From NCBI GenBank assembly GCA_018715925.1, contig DVKQ01000092.1, positions 1 through 41,509 of the forward strand: a stretch of 41,509 bases of DNA. Direction: 5' to 3'. The translations under genes and the position numbers were made by a program. Origin of the DNA: Candidatus Onthousia faecipullorum (GTDB taxonomy: Bacteria > Bacillota_I > Bacilli_A > RF39 > UBA660). Of the stretch, positions 15,897 to 24,553 are shown piece by piece (position 1 is the first letter of the stretch; the number at the start of each line of letters is the position of its first letter). The notes beneath the pieces are model-generated. The model saw only the letters and a program-made list of their open reading frames with translations. It was not told where the DNA came from and did not search any database.

Positions 15897-18160
15897 CCCT
15901 TATTAGCTTTCAACTTCATTATTTGCAAACTACGTTTCATTAATCTAGCATTTTCTGATGGACTAGTATATTTAGAATTATTATTGATAACAATGCTATA
16001 ATTATCAGAATTTGATGATATTACTGAATCAGTAGCAGTAACATTTCTCATAACTCCATTGTCAACATTTGGAACAAAAGATGAAAACAAATTCCTATTA
16101 ACACTTGTATTAACACCTAAATCAAAATTAGTAGGAATAGCTTTAGCCATGCTATCTCTTACAGACACCATTTCTTTACTAAAGCCTTCTCCAATACCTA
16201 AAGCCATATTTGAACCAATGGTATCACTAAATACTCTTGATGGGGAATGTATGCCTAACAATTCTTTAAAGAAATCTATAACATTTCCTACCCACTCTTT
16301 TATCTTTTTCTTAATCCAGTCAAAGCCATTAGATATACCATTCCAAATACCTTCAACTATATTCTTACCTATATCCAAAAAGTTAGATAAAAGATTCTTA
16401 AACCCATTTACTAATGAAGTAATTATTTGTGGTACTTTTGAAACTAATTGAGGTATTGCTTGAATTAATCCAACAGCTAATTGCAAAACTAGAGTTATAC
16501 CCATTTCAATAATTTTAGGTAAGTTATTTGTTAAAGCCATAACAATTTTATCTATAATTTCAGGTAATCTATCTATAAGTTGTGGTAAAGCATTCATTAG
16601 ACCATTTAGTAATCCTAAAGTCAATTGGATACCTGCATCAACTATCATATCTATATTATTTAATAATGTATCTACAATAGTTAATAAAGAATCTATAATA
16701 GTTGGAATTAAAGTTGGTAAGCTTTCAGAAATACCTTGAATTAAAGCAAGTAATATTTCTATACCTACTTCAATTATCAAAGGTAGATTTTCTACAATAA
16801 ACTCTGCTAAAGTAGTAATTGTTTCTACAACTACTGGTAATAGTTCAGGTAGAGCCTCTTGAATACCTCCAAGTAACCCCTGAATTAAATTAGTTCCTAA
16901 AGTTAACATTTGAGGTAACATTGCTGAAATATCGCTTACCAAACTAGTTAGTGCATTGCTTATAAGTTGAGTACCACCTTCAACATCGCCAGAAGCAAAC
17001 ATACTTAAAGATGATGCTAAAGCATTACCTAAATCTGCCAAACCATTTTTAGCAGTTGCTAAAGCAGGTCCTACAGTATTAGTAAGAGCAGTTGCTAGCT
17101 TTCCTTTTGAATCAGTTAATTTTTGGTCTGCAACTGATAAATCAATAGTAGCTTGATTATTTTTGTGATATTCTTCATTTAACTCTGCTAATCCACTTTG
17201 AGAAAGCCAATTTAAAGCATATTGTTGTCTTTCTGCTTCACTAGTACAATTAGCAAGTCCTGCATTAAATTCATCTAAATTGCCACCCATTCTTTCAATT
17301 AGTTCACCAAATTGTCCTGTTGCCGCTCCAGTTGCAAGAGTCTCTTGTAAACTATCTGATAGTGATTCTATTTTTAGTGTGTCTGGAAATTTAACAATTG
17401 CTCCTGATAAACCATCAAGAGCAGACTGCATACCATCTCCTTCGAACCCAGCAGCCATCAAATTAGATAGTGCTTCAATAGATGAATCTGTTTCACCAGT
17501 CATAGCAACTAAATCATACATATTGTCTTTCATACCTTCAACACTATTACCACTTGAAATAGCATTTTGCTCTAGTTTAGAAAGATCAGTATTATATTCT
17601 TTCATTTCACTAATTAAACCAGTGACTGAACCTATACTATTTTTTAAAGCAGAACCTAAAGACTTAACACCACCTATTATAGCTTCACTAATTAAATTAG
17701 CTTTAATCATATCACCTAAAGAAAAAACACTTTTAGATGTAGAATCAGCATCATTTGCAAACTCTCTAACACTTGAAGAAGCACCATCAATAGAAGTTTG
17801 AGAATTTCTCATTTTTTCTTCATTACTTTGTACTTCTTTAGTTAATTTAATAAGTTCTGCCTCAGCTGAATTTAATTCAGTTTGCCATTTTTTAGTTACA
17901 TCAGAATTTTCCCCAAATTGATTTTGACTTTGGGCAAGAGCATCTGTTAAAACATTAACCTTATTTTTTTGTTCATCTATTTGCTTATTAAGAACATTAT
18001 TTTTTGCAGTAAGTCCTTCTATAGATGTATCATTTTTATCAAATTCAGCACTTACTTTAGCCATTTCAGAAGATACTAATTTTAATTCGGATTTTATTTG
18101 ACTTAAAGCTTTACGATACTCACTTTCTCCTTCAAGTTTTACAACTCCACCAAAAGCCAT
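15893..18160 (-). CDS. Tail tape measure protein
   Basis: 755 aa. It sets tail length and is ejected ahead of DNA. An N-terminal coiled coil (ALSQIKSELKLVSSEMAKVS ... NEEKMRNSQT, 15-125), a central helical part, and about 200 residues of repeating amphipathic/hydrophobic helices (about 430-640) with a recurring LP-xx-I-x spacing such as LPQLIDRLPEIIDKIV and IPQLVSKVPQIITSLV, then GIHSPSRVF and a Ser/Asn-rich end. A strong ribosome site, GGAGGGGG, precedes it. The length implies a fairly short siphovirus tail. Confidence 0.92.
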   Translation of the reverse strand: MAFGGVVKLEGESEYRKALSQIKSELKLVSSEMAKVSAEFDKNDTSIEGLTAKNNVLNKQIDEQKNKVNVLTDALAQSQNQFGENSDVTKKWQTELNSAEAELIKLTKEVQSNEEKMRNSQTSIDGASSSVREFANDADSTSKSVFSLGDMIKANLISEAIIGGVKSLGSALKNSIGSVTGLISEMKEYNTDLSKLEQNAISSGNSVEGMKDNMYDLVAMTGETDSSIEALSNLMAAGFEGDGMQSALDGLSGAIVKFPDTLKIESLSDSLQETLATGAATGQFGELIERMGGNLDEFNAGLANCTSEAERQQYALNWLSQSGLAELNEEYHKNNQATIDLSVADQKLTDSKGKLATALTNTVGPALATAKNGLADLGNALASSLSMFASGDVEGGTQLISNALTSLVSDISAMLPQMLTLGTNLIQGLLGGIQEALPELLPVVVETITTLAEFIVENLPLIIEVGIEILLALIQGISESLPTLIPTIIDSLLTIVDTLLNNIDMIVDAGIQLTLGLLNGLMNALPQLIDRLPEIIDKIVMALTNNLPKIIEMGITLVLQLAVGLIQAIPQLVSKVPQIITSLVNGFKNLLSNFLDIGKNIVEGIWNGISNGFDWIKKKIKEWVGNVIDFFKELLGIHSPSRVFSDTIGSNMALGIGEGFSKEMVSVRDSMAKAIPTNFDLGVNTSVNRNLFSSFVPNVDNGVMRNVTATDSVISSNSDNYSIVINNNSKYTSPSENARLMKRSLQIMKLKANKG

Positions 18161-18195
18161 ATAAATCCCCCTCCTTTAATCAAAAAAGGATCCTG

Positions 18196-18770
18196 TTAAT
18201 CGGGGATCCATTCTTCTGATTCATTATATTTATCGTTTAATTCTTTATAAGACATTCTTGATAAAGTAAAATCATAATAATCTTGATGAAATTGATATAA
18301 TTTCATAATTCTCCCATAAGTAAAATGACCTATTTCTTTAGCAGAATATCCTAAAATATAAGTACCTATAAAGAAAAGCCACGAAAAATCAATTATAGTT
18401 GTTGATTCTTCGTGGACTATACGTTTTTTGTACTATCTACTTTAGTAGAATCTATGATTAAATTTTTAATGTTTTCACTTGTATTACTTAGTCCGAATGC
18501 TGTAATGATTCTACCTACTTTATTTAAATCTACTGTTTCCATTTTTTCATCATTATCTTCATTTTGCATTTCTATGCCTTCATTAATCATTAACCATAGA
18601 CTATATTTAATATCTTTAATGTTAGGCTCTTTCCCATCTTTATTATCTATTTTAGAAGCCCAGTCATCAATAGAACCATATTTTTCTTGAAGGGCTTCCA
18701 TTACATTAAGGGTAAAAGCTAAAGGATAGGATTTTTCTTTATAATTAATATAAATAATTTTGTCTTTCAT
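18196..18770 (-). CDS. Tail assembly chaperone, long frameshift form (GT)
   Basis: Made by -1 slippage at 18423-18429. The first 116 residues are those of the short form; the ribosome then reads 75 more (RIVHEESTTIIDFSW ... GRIMKLYQFHQDYYDF ... EEWIPD) in the -1 frame, giving 191 residues. The extension frame has no start of its own and is open throughout. The G/GT pair bound to the tape measure is conserved in long-tailed phages, and the position between major tail and tape measure genes is canonical. Confidence 0.82.
18417..18770 (-). CDS. Tail assembly chaperone, short form (G)
   Basis: 117 aa. KDKIIYINYKEKSYPLAFTLNVMEALQEKYGS is the usual start of phage tail assembly chaperones. The stop follows two codons after the slippery heptamer. 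It overlaps the major tail gene by one base. Confidence 0.85.
   Translation of the reverse strand: MKDKIIYINYKEKSYPLAFTLNVMEALQEKYGSIDDWASKIDNKDGKEPNIKDIKYSLWLMINEGIEMQNEDNDEKMETVDLNKVGRIITAFGLSNTSENIKNLIIDSTKVDSTKNV
18423..18429 (-). promoter_or_regulatory. Programmed -1 frameshift site A_AAA_AAC
   Basis: In-frame codons ACA AAA AAC give the canonical X_XXY_YYZ heptamer two codons before the short-form stop. The -1 frame stays open to 18196. Confidence 0.85.
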
Positions 18771-19366
18771 TAACTATCACCCTGTCCACCAGTACCTGAT
18801 GTTGGAGCTTCCATCAACTTATCTAAATAAGCTTGTGCTTCTGCATCAGTATCAAAAGTATTATGACGTTCCCAAATTTCTTTTTCTACTCCATCAACTG
18901 TTTCTGTAAGAGTATATACTGTTCCTTCAACAGAAGGTGTAGAAAATTCTATACTTTCACCTTTTGTTTTACTATCTGGGAAAAAAGGCTTAAATTGAAC
19001 TTTAGGAAAGAACTCTGCTTTATATTTTTTTACATTATTAACAATTTTAACAATAACTCTGCCAAAACCAACATAAGGAGCAGTATCGTCTTTAGCTCTA
19101 ATAACTTCCCCTGTTTCATCATCAACATAATGACCTAGTAAAGGTGCAAACACACTATCATCATCATCATCAACTGTTAAAGTAAGTGTTCCTTTAGTAA
19201 ATTCTTTAGCAGATTCTTTTAAAGTATCATCTGCATATAATTCTGCCTCTGCAATATTTGGAGACATTTTCGCTTCTATAGCCCCTGCTAAACCAGATGC
19301 TCCACTATACTTATTATCACTACTTAATTTTGAATATTTAAAATGTCTTAAACCTATTTGTGCCAT
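18770..19366 (-). CDS. Major tail (tube) protein
   Basis: 198 aa, phi13-type major tail protein family: GLRHFKYSKL at the start, EAELYADDTLKESAKEFTKGTLTLTVDD in the middle, and YKAEFFPKVQFKPF near the end. It polymerises into the tail tube. The last nine residues, SGTGGQGDS, are identical in protein and DNA to the end of the major capsid protein. Confidence 0.88.
   Translation of the reverse strand: MAQIGLRHFKYSKLSSDNKYSGASGLAGAIEAKMSPNIAEAELYADDTLKESAKEFTKGTLTLTVDDDDDSVFAPLLGHYVDDETGEVIRAKDDTAPYVGFGRVIVKIVNNVKKYKAEFFPKVQFKPFFPDSKTKGESIEFSTPSVEGTVYTLTETVDGVEKEIWERHNTFDTDAEAQAYLDKLMEAPTSGTGGQGDS
18771..18801 (-). repeat. Copy 2 of the 31-bp shared C-terminal tag
   Basis: Identical over 31 bases to 21157-21187. 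It encodes SGTGGQGDS plus the first two bases of the stop codon of the major tail gene. Confidence 0.97.
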
Positions 19367-19710
19367 TAAATAACACTCCTTTCTTTAGAAAAAGATGTAG
19401 TTTTATGAAAAAAACCAGTATCTGTTTCAAACAAATCTGGTCCATCGCCTTCCCACACCCATTCATTTTCTTTCATTTTTTCTTTTATATTTGATAAAAT
19501 ACCTAAATAATCTCCTTTAGTGTAAATATCAATATCATAATGATATAAACTATCTGTTATGTCATCATCTTTTGCTAAAGCTGGATCTTCTCCAGTAGAA
19601 GAATAAACAAGATATGTTTCCTTTTTACCTTTATAGGAAATAAAGGAAATAGGAATTTTAACCTTATCAACCTCAAAATCTTTAAAAATATCTTCTATTT
19701 CTTTATTCAT
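19366..19710 (-). CDS. Tail terminator-like protein
   Basis: 114 aa. The order in the morphogenesis operon (after the HK97 gp10-like gene, before the major tail gene) and motifs such as VKIPISFISYKGKKETYLVYSSTG and HYDIDIYTKGDYLGI fit the tail terminator/completion family that caps the tail tube. It overlaps the major tail start by one base. Confidence 0.7.
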   Translation of the reverse strand: MNKEIEDIFKDFEVDKVKIPISFISYKGKKETYLVYSSTGEDPALAKDDDITDSLYHYDIDIYTKGDYLGILSNIKEKMKENEWVWEGDGPDLFETDTGFFHKTTSFSKERSVI

Positions 19711-19712
19711 TT

Positions 19713-20144
19713 TTATTCCTTCGGTAAGTATGAATCTTGAACTTTTAACATTGCTGATTCTATAGCTTTCTTTTTACGAAAAGCAGGTCGTAAAATTGGA
19801 ATCTTCTTTTCACCACTGCTAGTTCCATATTCTCTGGCTAAAACGATTAAAGGAATTGGTGTTCCATTTGGATATTGTTTCGTTTTTCTTGTGGTATCAT
19901 AACCATAAAAACCTACTTTAGTAGCAATTTCTTCTTTAGCATTTTTATATGTTTTTGTTATTATTAAGCCTTTCTCTAAATTATCAGTTTTTTTAAATGC
20001 TTTAGGTAACTTCTTTTTTATTTCCTCATAAACAACTTCAGCTCCCGCTCTAGTCATTTTTTCCATCATATCTGTAGCACCTAAATCTAATTCTTCAAAC
20101 TGTTTTATTAGATCATATGGTAATTGTTCCTTAAATTTAGCCAT
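19713..20144 (-). CDS. HK97 gp10-family tail completion protein
   Basis: 143 aa. The helix EKMTRAGAEVVYEEIKKKLPKAFKKTDNLEKGL and the C-terminal block YGTSSGEKKIPILRPAFRKKK are the hallmarks of the HK97 gp10 family involved in head-tail joining. It overlaps the head-closure gene by one base. Confidence 0.85.
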   Translation of the reverse strand: MAKFKEQLPYDLIKQFEELDLGATDMMEKMTRAGAEVVYEEIKKKLPKAFKKTDNLEKGLIITKTYKNAKEEIATKVGFYGYDTTRKTKQYPNGTPIPLIVLAREYGTSSGEKKIPILRPAFRKKKAIESAMLKVQDSYLPKE

Positions 20145-20473
20145 TATTTAACCACTAACTTTGCTTGAATTTCTAACTCAATATTTGCTTCATCAACATT
20201 ATTTAAATATTCAATTGTATAGGTCTTGTTATTGTATTCAATAATCATATCTCTAGTAATTGATGTATTAGGATACCTAATCGTAAAATTAGTGTAAGCC
20301 TTTTCAAAATCAGAAGCATTTTGAATTAGAGTAAAACCACTTGTAGTTTTAACTTTAGCATAAGTACTTAAAACCAACTTCTTTTCTGGATCTGATGGAA
20401 AGCCATTTTCATTTTTTGATGGAACTAATTCGTAAATTTTAATTTGACTTCTATAATCTCCAGAATTAATCAT
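20144..20473 (-). CDS. Head closure protein
   Basis: 109 aa. GDYRSQIKIYELVPSKNENGFP at the start and MIIEYNNKTYTIEYLNNVDEANIELEIQAK at the end match the SPP1 gp16-like head-tail adaptor family. It sits between the connector and gp10-like genes and overlaps both by 1-4 bases. Confidence 0.82.
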   Translation of the reverse strand: MINSGDYRSQIKIYELVPSKNENGFPSDPEKKLVLSTYAKVKTTSGFTLIQNASDFEKAYTNFTIRYPNTSITRDMIIEYNNKTYTIEYLNNVDEANIELEIQAKLVVK

Positions 20474-20799
20474 AGAAAGTTCCTATCATGTAACCCTAAT
20501 ATACTTTCAACTAATTTATTTAAATTAGTCTTATCAACATATAAACTTCTACTATCATACATATCAGCACAAAGAACATATAAAGCAGAAATAAAACTAG
20601 GATATTTATCTAATTCTTTTTCATCTTGTATTCCTGTTTTACTCATGATAAATTCTTTTGCTGATGCTATACTCTGCTTTATAAAGTTTAAATCTTTTTC
20701 ACTAGGATCAGATAATCTAAGATAATCAGCAATATCATTAGCAGTTATAGAAGAAACTTTTTTTGTTTCTTCTGTAACTGTTTTATTATCAGTGTTCAC
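20470..20799 (-). CDS. Head-tail connector protein (HK97 gp6-like)
   Basis: 109 aa. The helical pattern TANDIADYLRLSDPSEKDLNFIKQSIASAKEFIMSKTG followed by YPSFISALYVLCADMYDSRSLYVD is typical of gp6-like connectors that form the ring below the portal. The start is GTG, with GAGGG just upstream. Confidence 0.82.
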   Translation of the reverse strand: MNTDNKTVTEETKKVSSITANDIADYLRLSDPSEKDLNFIKQSIASAKEFIMSKTGIQDEKELDKYPSFISALYVLCADMYDSRSLYVDKTNLNKLVESILGLHDRNFL

Positions 20800-20808
20800 A
20801 ATTCCCTC

Positions 20809-21141
20809 TTATTTAGATACTTTATTTTTTTGAGATTCATCAGGATTAGAAGAATCTTGTGATTCATTATCAGTATCCTCTTTAGCATTTTTCAAAGAAG
20901 TAACTTCTTCTTCTAATTTCTTCTTTTCTTCCATTAGCTTATCAAGTTCTTCTTTTTGTTTTGCGTTTTCTTCTTCCAAAGCCTTTACTGATGCTTTTAA
21001 TTCTTTATCACTTTTCACTTTATATTCTTCAATATATCCAGCTTGTTTTAAATCTTTAACGACATCAGGATCAGATATATTAATTAACTGATCCTTTTGT
21101 CCATTTATATTACCACAAAAACTAGCTAATACTTTATACAT
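20809..21141 (-). CDS. Small head-region protein with coiled coil
   Basis: 110 aa. The N-terminal block YKVLASFCGNINGQKDQLINISDPDVVKDLKQAGYIEEY resembles the small domain found after the capsid gene in HK97-like phages. Residues about 45-90 form a charged coiled coil (ALEEENAKQKEELDKLMEEKKKLEEEV), and the tail is acidic and Ser-rich. Possibly a head decoration or assembly factor; not established. Confidence 0.6.
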   Translation of the reverse strand: MYKVLASFCGNINGQKDQLINISDPDVVKDLKQAGYIEEYKVKSDKELKASVKALEEENAKQKEELDKLMEEKKKLEEEVTSLKNAKEDTDNESQDSSNPDESQKNKVSK

Positions 21142-21155
21142 AAACTAGCTCCTTT

Positions 21156-22385
21156 CTAACTATCACCCTGTCCACCAGTACCTGATGCTGTTGCCATTGT
21201 TAATTTTGCAATTTTTTGATAGTTTTCTATCTTCATATCAAATTCAGTCCATGCAACAATACCAGTAGCATGTTGAGTAGCATATAGTTCCCTTAAAATT
21301 TGCATCTCTAAATCTTTAGTCTGTTTTACAGCTAAACCTGAAAAATCACCAAATAAAATTGGAACACTACCTGCTGACATAGCTGGCATATTGTCAGAAA
21401 CATATACAGGATAACCCATGATATTTCCATCAAATTCACCAGTTAAATCATTATTGAATAAATATCTACCATCAGCATCTTTCAATTTTTCAATGGCTGT
21501 TTTAGTATCATTTCCCATAATCCAAATTGAATTTTTTCTAAATACTTGTTTAATTTTGTTTTTTAAATCAATTAATTCATCTGCTGTAATAGCAGTTTGA
21601 GCTGTTGCTGTAACATTTAATTTAGCAGTTGAACAACCTTCTGCTTTTCCAGAAGTACCTATAAGTGCTTCTTTTTCTAAAAATCTTGCAACATCTACTG
21701 ACATAATTTCAATAACTTTTTCTGTTAAATCAATATCAGTATTATTAATTAAAGAATTGCTGATTTTAGTTAAAGCTCCTGCTAAGAAATTATTTAAACT
21801 TACTGAATCAAAATTCTTTGATTTACTTTCTAAATCTTTAAATTCTTCGGCATAAGCCATATTAATAGTACTATTATCTACATCTACTGTAGGTATTTCT
21901 AATTTACCTTTTGTGTTATATTTTGTAGCTTTTTGTAACACTGGAGAAATGTCATAAGCAGTTTGAATAATCTTATTAGCAATTGTTGTAGGAATAATTG
22001 CTCCATTGTTACCCATAGTAAGATTAGAGTCTGCTCTTTCTTCAATAAAATTTCTTACATATTGAGCAAATACTTTAGCATCATTTAAATATGCTCTTTC
22101 TTCTTTGGTTTTTGCTTCATCATTTTGAGTAGAAGGTGTAGAAGTACTTGCTCCATCAGTATCAGTTCCCTCTTCATCTTCTGCTTCTTTCTTTAATTCT
22201 CTTTGTTTTTCAATTGCAGCAACTGTTTCTGTAAGAGCATTAATCTTTTTTTCCATTTCATCAAATTTAGCTTGTTCTTCTTCAGTTAAAGCTCTTTCTT
22301 CTTCAGTTGCAACATTTACTAAATCTTCCATTTCTTTTATTAATTTTGCTTTTTGTTCTGTTAATTTTTTAGTTTTTTCTCTCAT
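21156..22385 (-). CDS. Major capsid protein (HK97 fold)
   Basis: 409 aa. Residues 1-about 100 form a charged coiled-coil delta domain (KKLTEQKAKLIKEMEDLV ... AAIEKQRELKKEAED), which the protease encoded next is expected to remove. The mature part shows HK97 features: ITPTTIANKIIQTAYDISPVLQ-like region, LEIPTVD, FLEKEALIGTSGKAEG, SIWIMGND and GYPVYVSDNMP. It ends in ATASGTGGQGDS, the nine-residue tag shared with the major tail protein. Confidence 0.93.
   Translation of the reverse strand: MREKTKKLTEQKAKLIKEMEDLVNVATEEERALTEEEQAKFDEMEKKINALTETVAAIEKQRELKKEAEDEEGTDTDGASTSTPSTQNDEAKTKEERAYLNDAKVFAQYVRNFIEERADSNLTMGNNGAIIPTTIANKIIQTAYDISPVLQKATKYNTKGKLEIPTVDVDNSTINMAYAEEFKDLESKSKNFDSVSLNNFLAGALTKISNSLINNTDIDLTEKVIEIMSVDVARFLEKEALIGTSGKAEGCSTAKLNVTATAQTAITADELIDLKNKIKQVFRKNSIWIMGNDTKTAIEKLKDADGRYLFNNDLTGEFDGNIMGYPVYVSDNMPAMSAGSVPILFGDFSGLAVKQTKDLEMQILRELYATQHATGIVAWTEFDMKIENYQKIAKLTMATASGTGGQGDS
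21157..21187 (-). repeat. Copy 1 of the 31-bp shared C-terminal tag
   Basis: Identical over 31 bases to 18771-18801, in the same codon frame, at the 3' end of the capsid gene. Confidence 0.97.
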
Positions 22386-23240
22386 TTAATTTTCCTCCCT
22401 TAATTTTTTTAACCTTTCATAATAGGTATTATTATTTATTTTTTCAACAGAATTGTTTGCCTGTTGCATAGGCACTTCTCTTACTTCTTGATAGCCACCT
22501 CGAACTACTTTAACTTTTTTAGTCATATCAAAAGATACCTCTCCATTAACAATTGAATAAGGTATCTTGTAAGTAGTTCTTTCTGATTCGATATTTGCAT
22601 AAATACAATTATTATCGTAATCTTCCAAATAACTATCTCTAATATTCTTTCTTAACTCTACTGATAAAAGTTCTCTTTTTTGAGATGCAGTCATAGTAGA
22701 GAAATCGGTCTTTTTAGGTTCTTTGGTATCTGTTTGAAACTCTTCAAAACGACACTCTATTAATTTAGATTCATTATCTCTCATTTCAATACTTGTTCCA
22801 TTATAAGCTGGAATTTTCTTATCATCTATTACAGATACTTCTAATAAATCTAAATCTCTAATAGTTCTTTCTGTTATACCATTATCTTTAGGAATACGAT
22901 CTTGCTTATTACAAATCATTCTAAAAGACCAACCTCTTAATAAGCCTTTTTTAGCTTTTTCAATAACAGTTGCATCTTCTGTTTCAACGATAGCCCTTAA
23001 ACCTATATTATCTTCATATAGTTTAGCAGTACCATCTTTAGTAGAAGCTAACTTTTTATCATCTTCGTGATCTAATAGAATAGGAACATCATCAGTTCGT
23101 TCTAATGCTCTTTTAAAGACACCAGGCATAACCCTTTCGATAAACTTTCCACTAGAGTCTATTAAAGGTTTTGAAAATCTTTCCACAGCATTAACATAAC
23201 CATCAAGTACGACCTTACCATTTCTTACTTCTATTTTCAT
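22386..23240 (-). CDS. Prohead protease (HK97 type, S78)
   Basis: 284 aa. N-terminal VVLDGYVNAVERFSKPL and GVFKRAL, catalytic His in PILLDHEDDKKLAS (about 58), catalytic Ser in RGWSFRM (about 105). The last 100 residues, beyond the usual protease core, are charged and may act in scaffolding. It overlaps the portal stop by 4 bases. Confidence 0.9.
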   Translation of the reverse strand: MKIEVRNGKVVLDGYVNAVERFSKPLIDSSGKFIERVMPGVFKRALERTDDVPILLDHEDDKKLASTKDGTAKLYEDNIGLRAIVETEDATVIEKAKKGLLRGWSFRMICNKQDRIPKDNGITERTIRDLDLLEVSVIDDKKIPAYNGTSIEMRDNESKLIECRFEEFQTDTKEPKKTDFSTMTASQKRELLSVELRKNIRDSYLEDYDNNCIYANIESERTTYKIPYSIVNGEVSFDMTKKVKVVRGGYQEVREVPMQQANNSVEKINNNTYYERLKKLREEN

Positions 23241-24442
23241 TTGTTATCACCTCCTATTTCAGTTACAGAGCCTGTGTTTGGTGTAAAGTATTTTTTATTC
23301 TTTATGTCATATAAAACATCACCTAAAGACATTCCGACAACGTCCATTCCATCTATAACGTCATAATCTTCTTTAGTTCTTATTTCATTAATAGATAACC
23401 ACCCTGTCTCTTTAGCAGTTTTATAAGCTTCATATCTTTCTTTTAGAGAACCTCTTGTTAATTCGCTTGTATCAAAGGCAAAATAAAAAGAGCCTTTCTC
23501 ACTCTCTAATAAAAAATCACGATTTAAAGAATCTTCAATAGCACTAATTATTGGTAACACAGCATATTTAATTGTATCATCATAAGTATCGCAAATGTGA
23601 AAGACATCTTTAATATCATTTTTCAATGTTTGTTTTCTTTCGTTCATCTGAAGTTCAACACTTGATGAAGCTCCTTCTTGAAATTCAATTCCTTCATTAA
23701 GAATAATTACGTTTTCATTAGCATTACCATAATATTCTCGCCAAGCATTTTTCAAAGCAATAAGTTCATCTTTACCTAACTTTCTTTTTGATGATAGAAA
23801 ACCTTTCTTACCTCCACCTTTTTGCACTAAGCCTAACTCATAGATAATAGTTGTATAAGCTGTTTCAATTGATTTAGTTATTTCTTCAATAGCACTTTTA
23901 CCTTTAGCACCATCTGTTGTATTTCTTAATATCGTTAAGAAGTTCCAAGTTTCATAATCTCTTGAATAAACCTGATACTTTATATCTTTAAATATCGGAT
24001 CTACATTTTTTAATATAGATACTTGTGTTGGCTCTACATATCTCAAACTCTTAAAATCATTTATTCCTTTTTCAATGAAAACATAAGCACCTTTTTCTGT
24101 TAAATAATCTTTAACTATTGCTTTTTTCATTTGCATTGGACTTAATGTATCGCCTGTTTCCCAATTCAAAATATGTGTTCTACTATCTTCTACTTTAATA
24201 GTTTTAACTGCACCTGTTTCTTGATCTTTTTCTTTTTTATAAAGATTAACAGGACAAATTGCTACTAAATTAGAAATTGTATCAACAGCACTTGAAATGG
24301 CAGGAATAGATAAAGCTTTCTCTTTATCAATAACTTCACCATTTATTAAAGCTCTTAATAAAGCATCAGAAGTATTAAAAGATGTATCTTCTTGTTCAAC
24401 TACAGGTTCTTCCCTAAAAAATAAATTATTAATAAAGTTCAC
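23237..24442 (-). CDS. Portal protein (HK97 type)
   Basis: 401 aa. The dodecameric DNA gateway. INGEVIDKEKALSIPAISSAVDTISNLVAICPVNLYKK is the standard portal N-terminal block; QEGASSSVELQMNERKQTLKNDIKDVFHI and LRYVEPTQ are also typical. I chose GTG at 24442, with AGAGGTGG seven bases upstream. An in-frame ATG at 24505 would place the leader terminator (24465-24503) inside the coding region. Confidence 0.9.
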   Translation of the reverse strand: MNFINNLFFREEPVVEQEDTSFNTSDALLRALINGEVIDKEKALSIPAISSAVDTISNLVAICPVNLYKKEKDQETGAVKTIKVEDSRTHILNWETGDTLSPMQMKKAIVKDYLTEKGAYVFIEKGINDFKSLRYVEPTQVSILKNVDPIFKDIKYQVYSRDYETWNFLTILRNTTDGAKGKSAIEEITKSIETAYTTIIYELGLVQKGGGKKGFLSSKRKLGKDELIALKNAWREYYGNANENVIILNEGIEFQEGASSSVELQMNERKQTLKNDIKDVFHICDTYDDTIKYAVLPIISAIEDSLNRDFLLESEKGSFYFAFDTSELTRGSLKERYEAYKTAKETGWLSINEIRTKEDYDVIDGMDVVGMSLGDVLYDIKNKKYFTPNTGSVTEIGGDNK

Positions 24443-24464
24443 ATTCGCACCACCTCTGTTCAAC

Positions 24465-24552
24465 AAAAAAAGACAATAGCCTTTAATTGCTTTTGCCTTT
24501 GTCATTTCTTACATATACAATATACCATACATTGAGTGTGAAAAATGTGAAA
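24465..24552 (-). promoter_or_regulatory. Late promoter copy 2 with adjacent terminator, before portal
   Basis: Read on the minus strand: TTTCACATTTTTCACA (24552-24537, two TTTCACA words two bases apart), 12 bases, TATATTGTATATG (24524-24512), then within about 10 bases a hairpin GACAA ... TTGTC (24503-24472) with seven T (24471-24465). The portal ribosome site follows. The same composite with the same 12-base spacing occurs at 27305-27345. Activator and -10 assignments are inference; the hairpin may also end the terL transcript. Confidence 0.6.
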
Positions 24553-24553
24553 G

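Noticed and set aside
17280-17801. Open 173-codon frame on the plus strand inside the tape measure gene
   Set aside because: It is exactly opposite a well-recognised gene, has no ribosome site and no known family; AT-rich helical genes often leave such antisense frames open.
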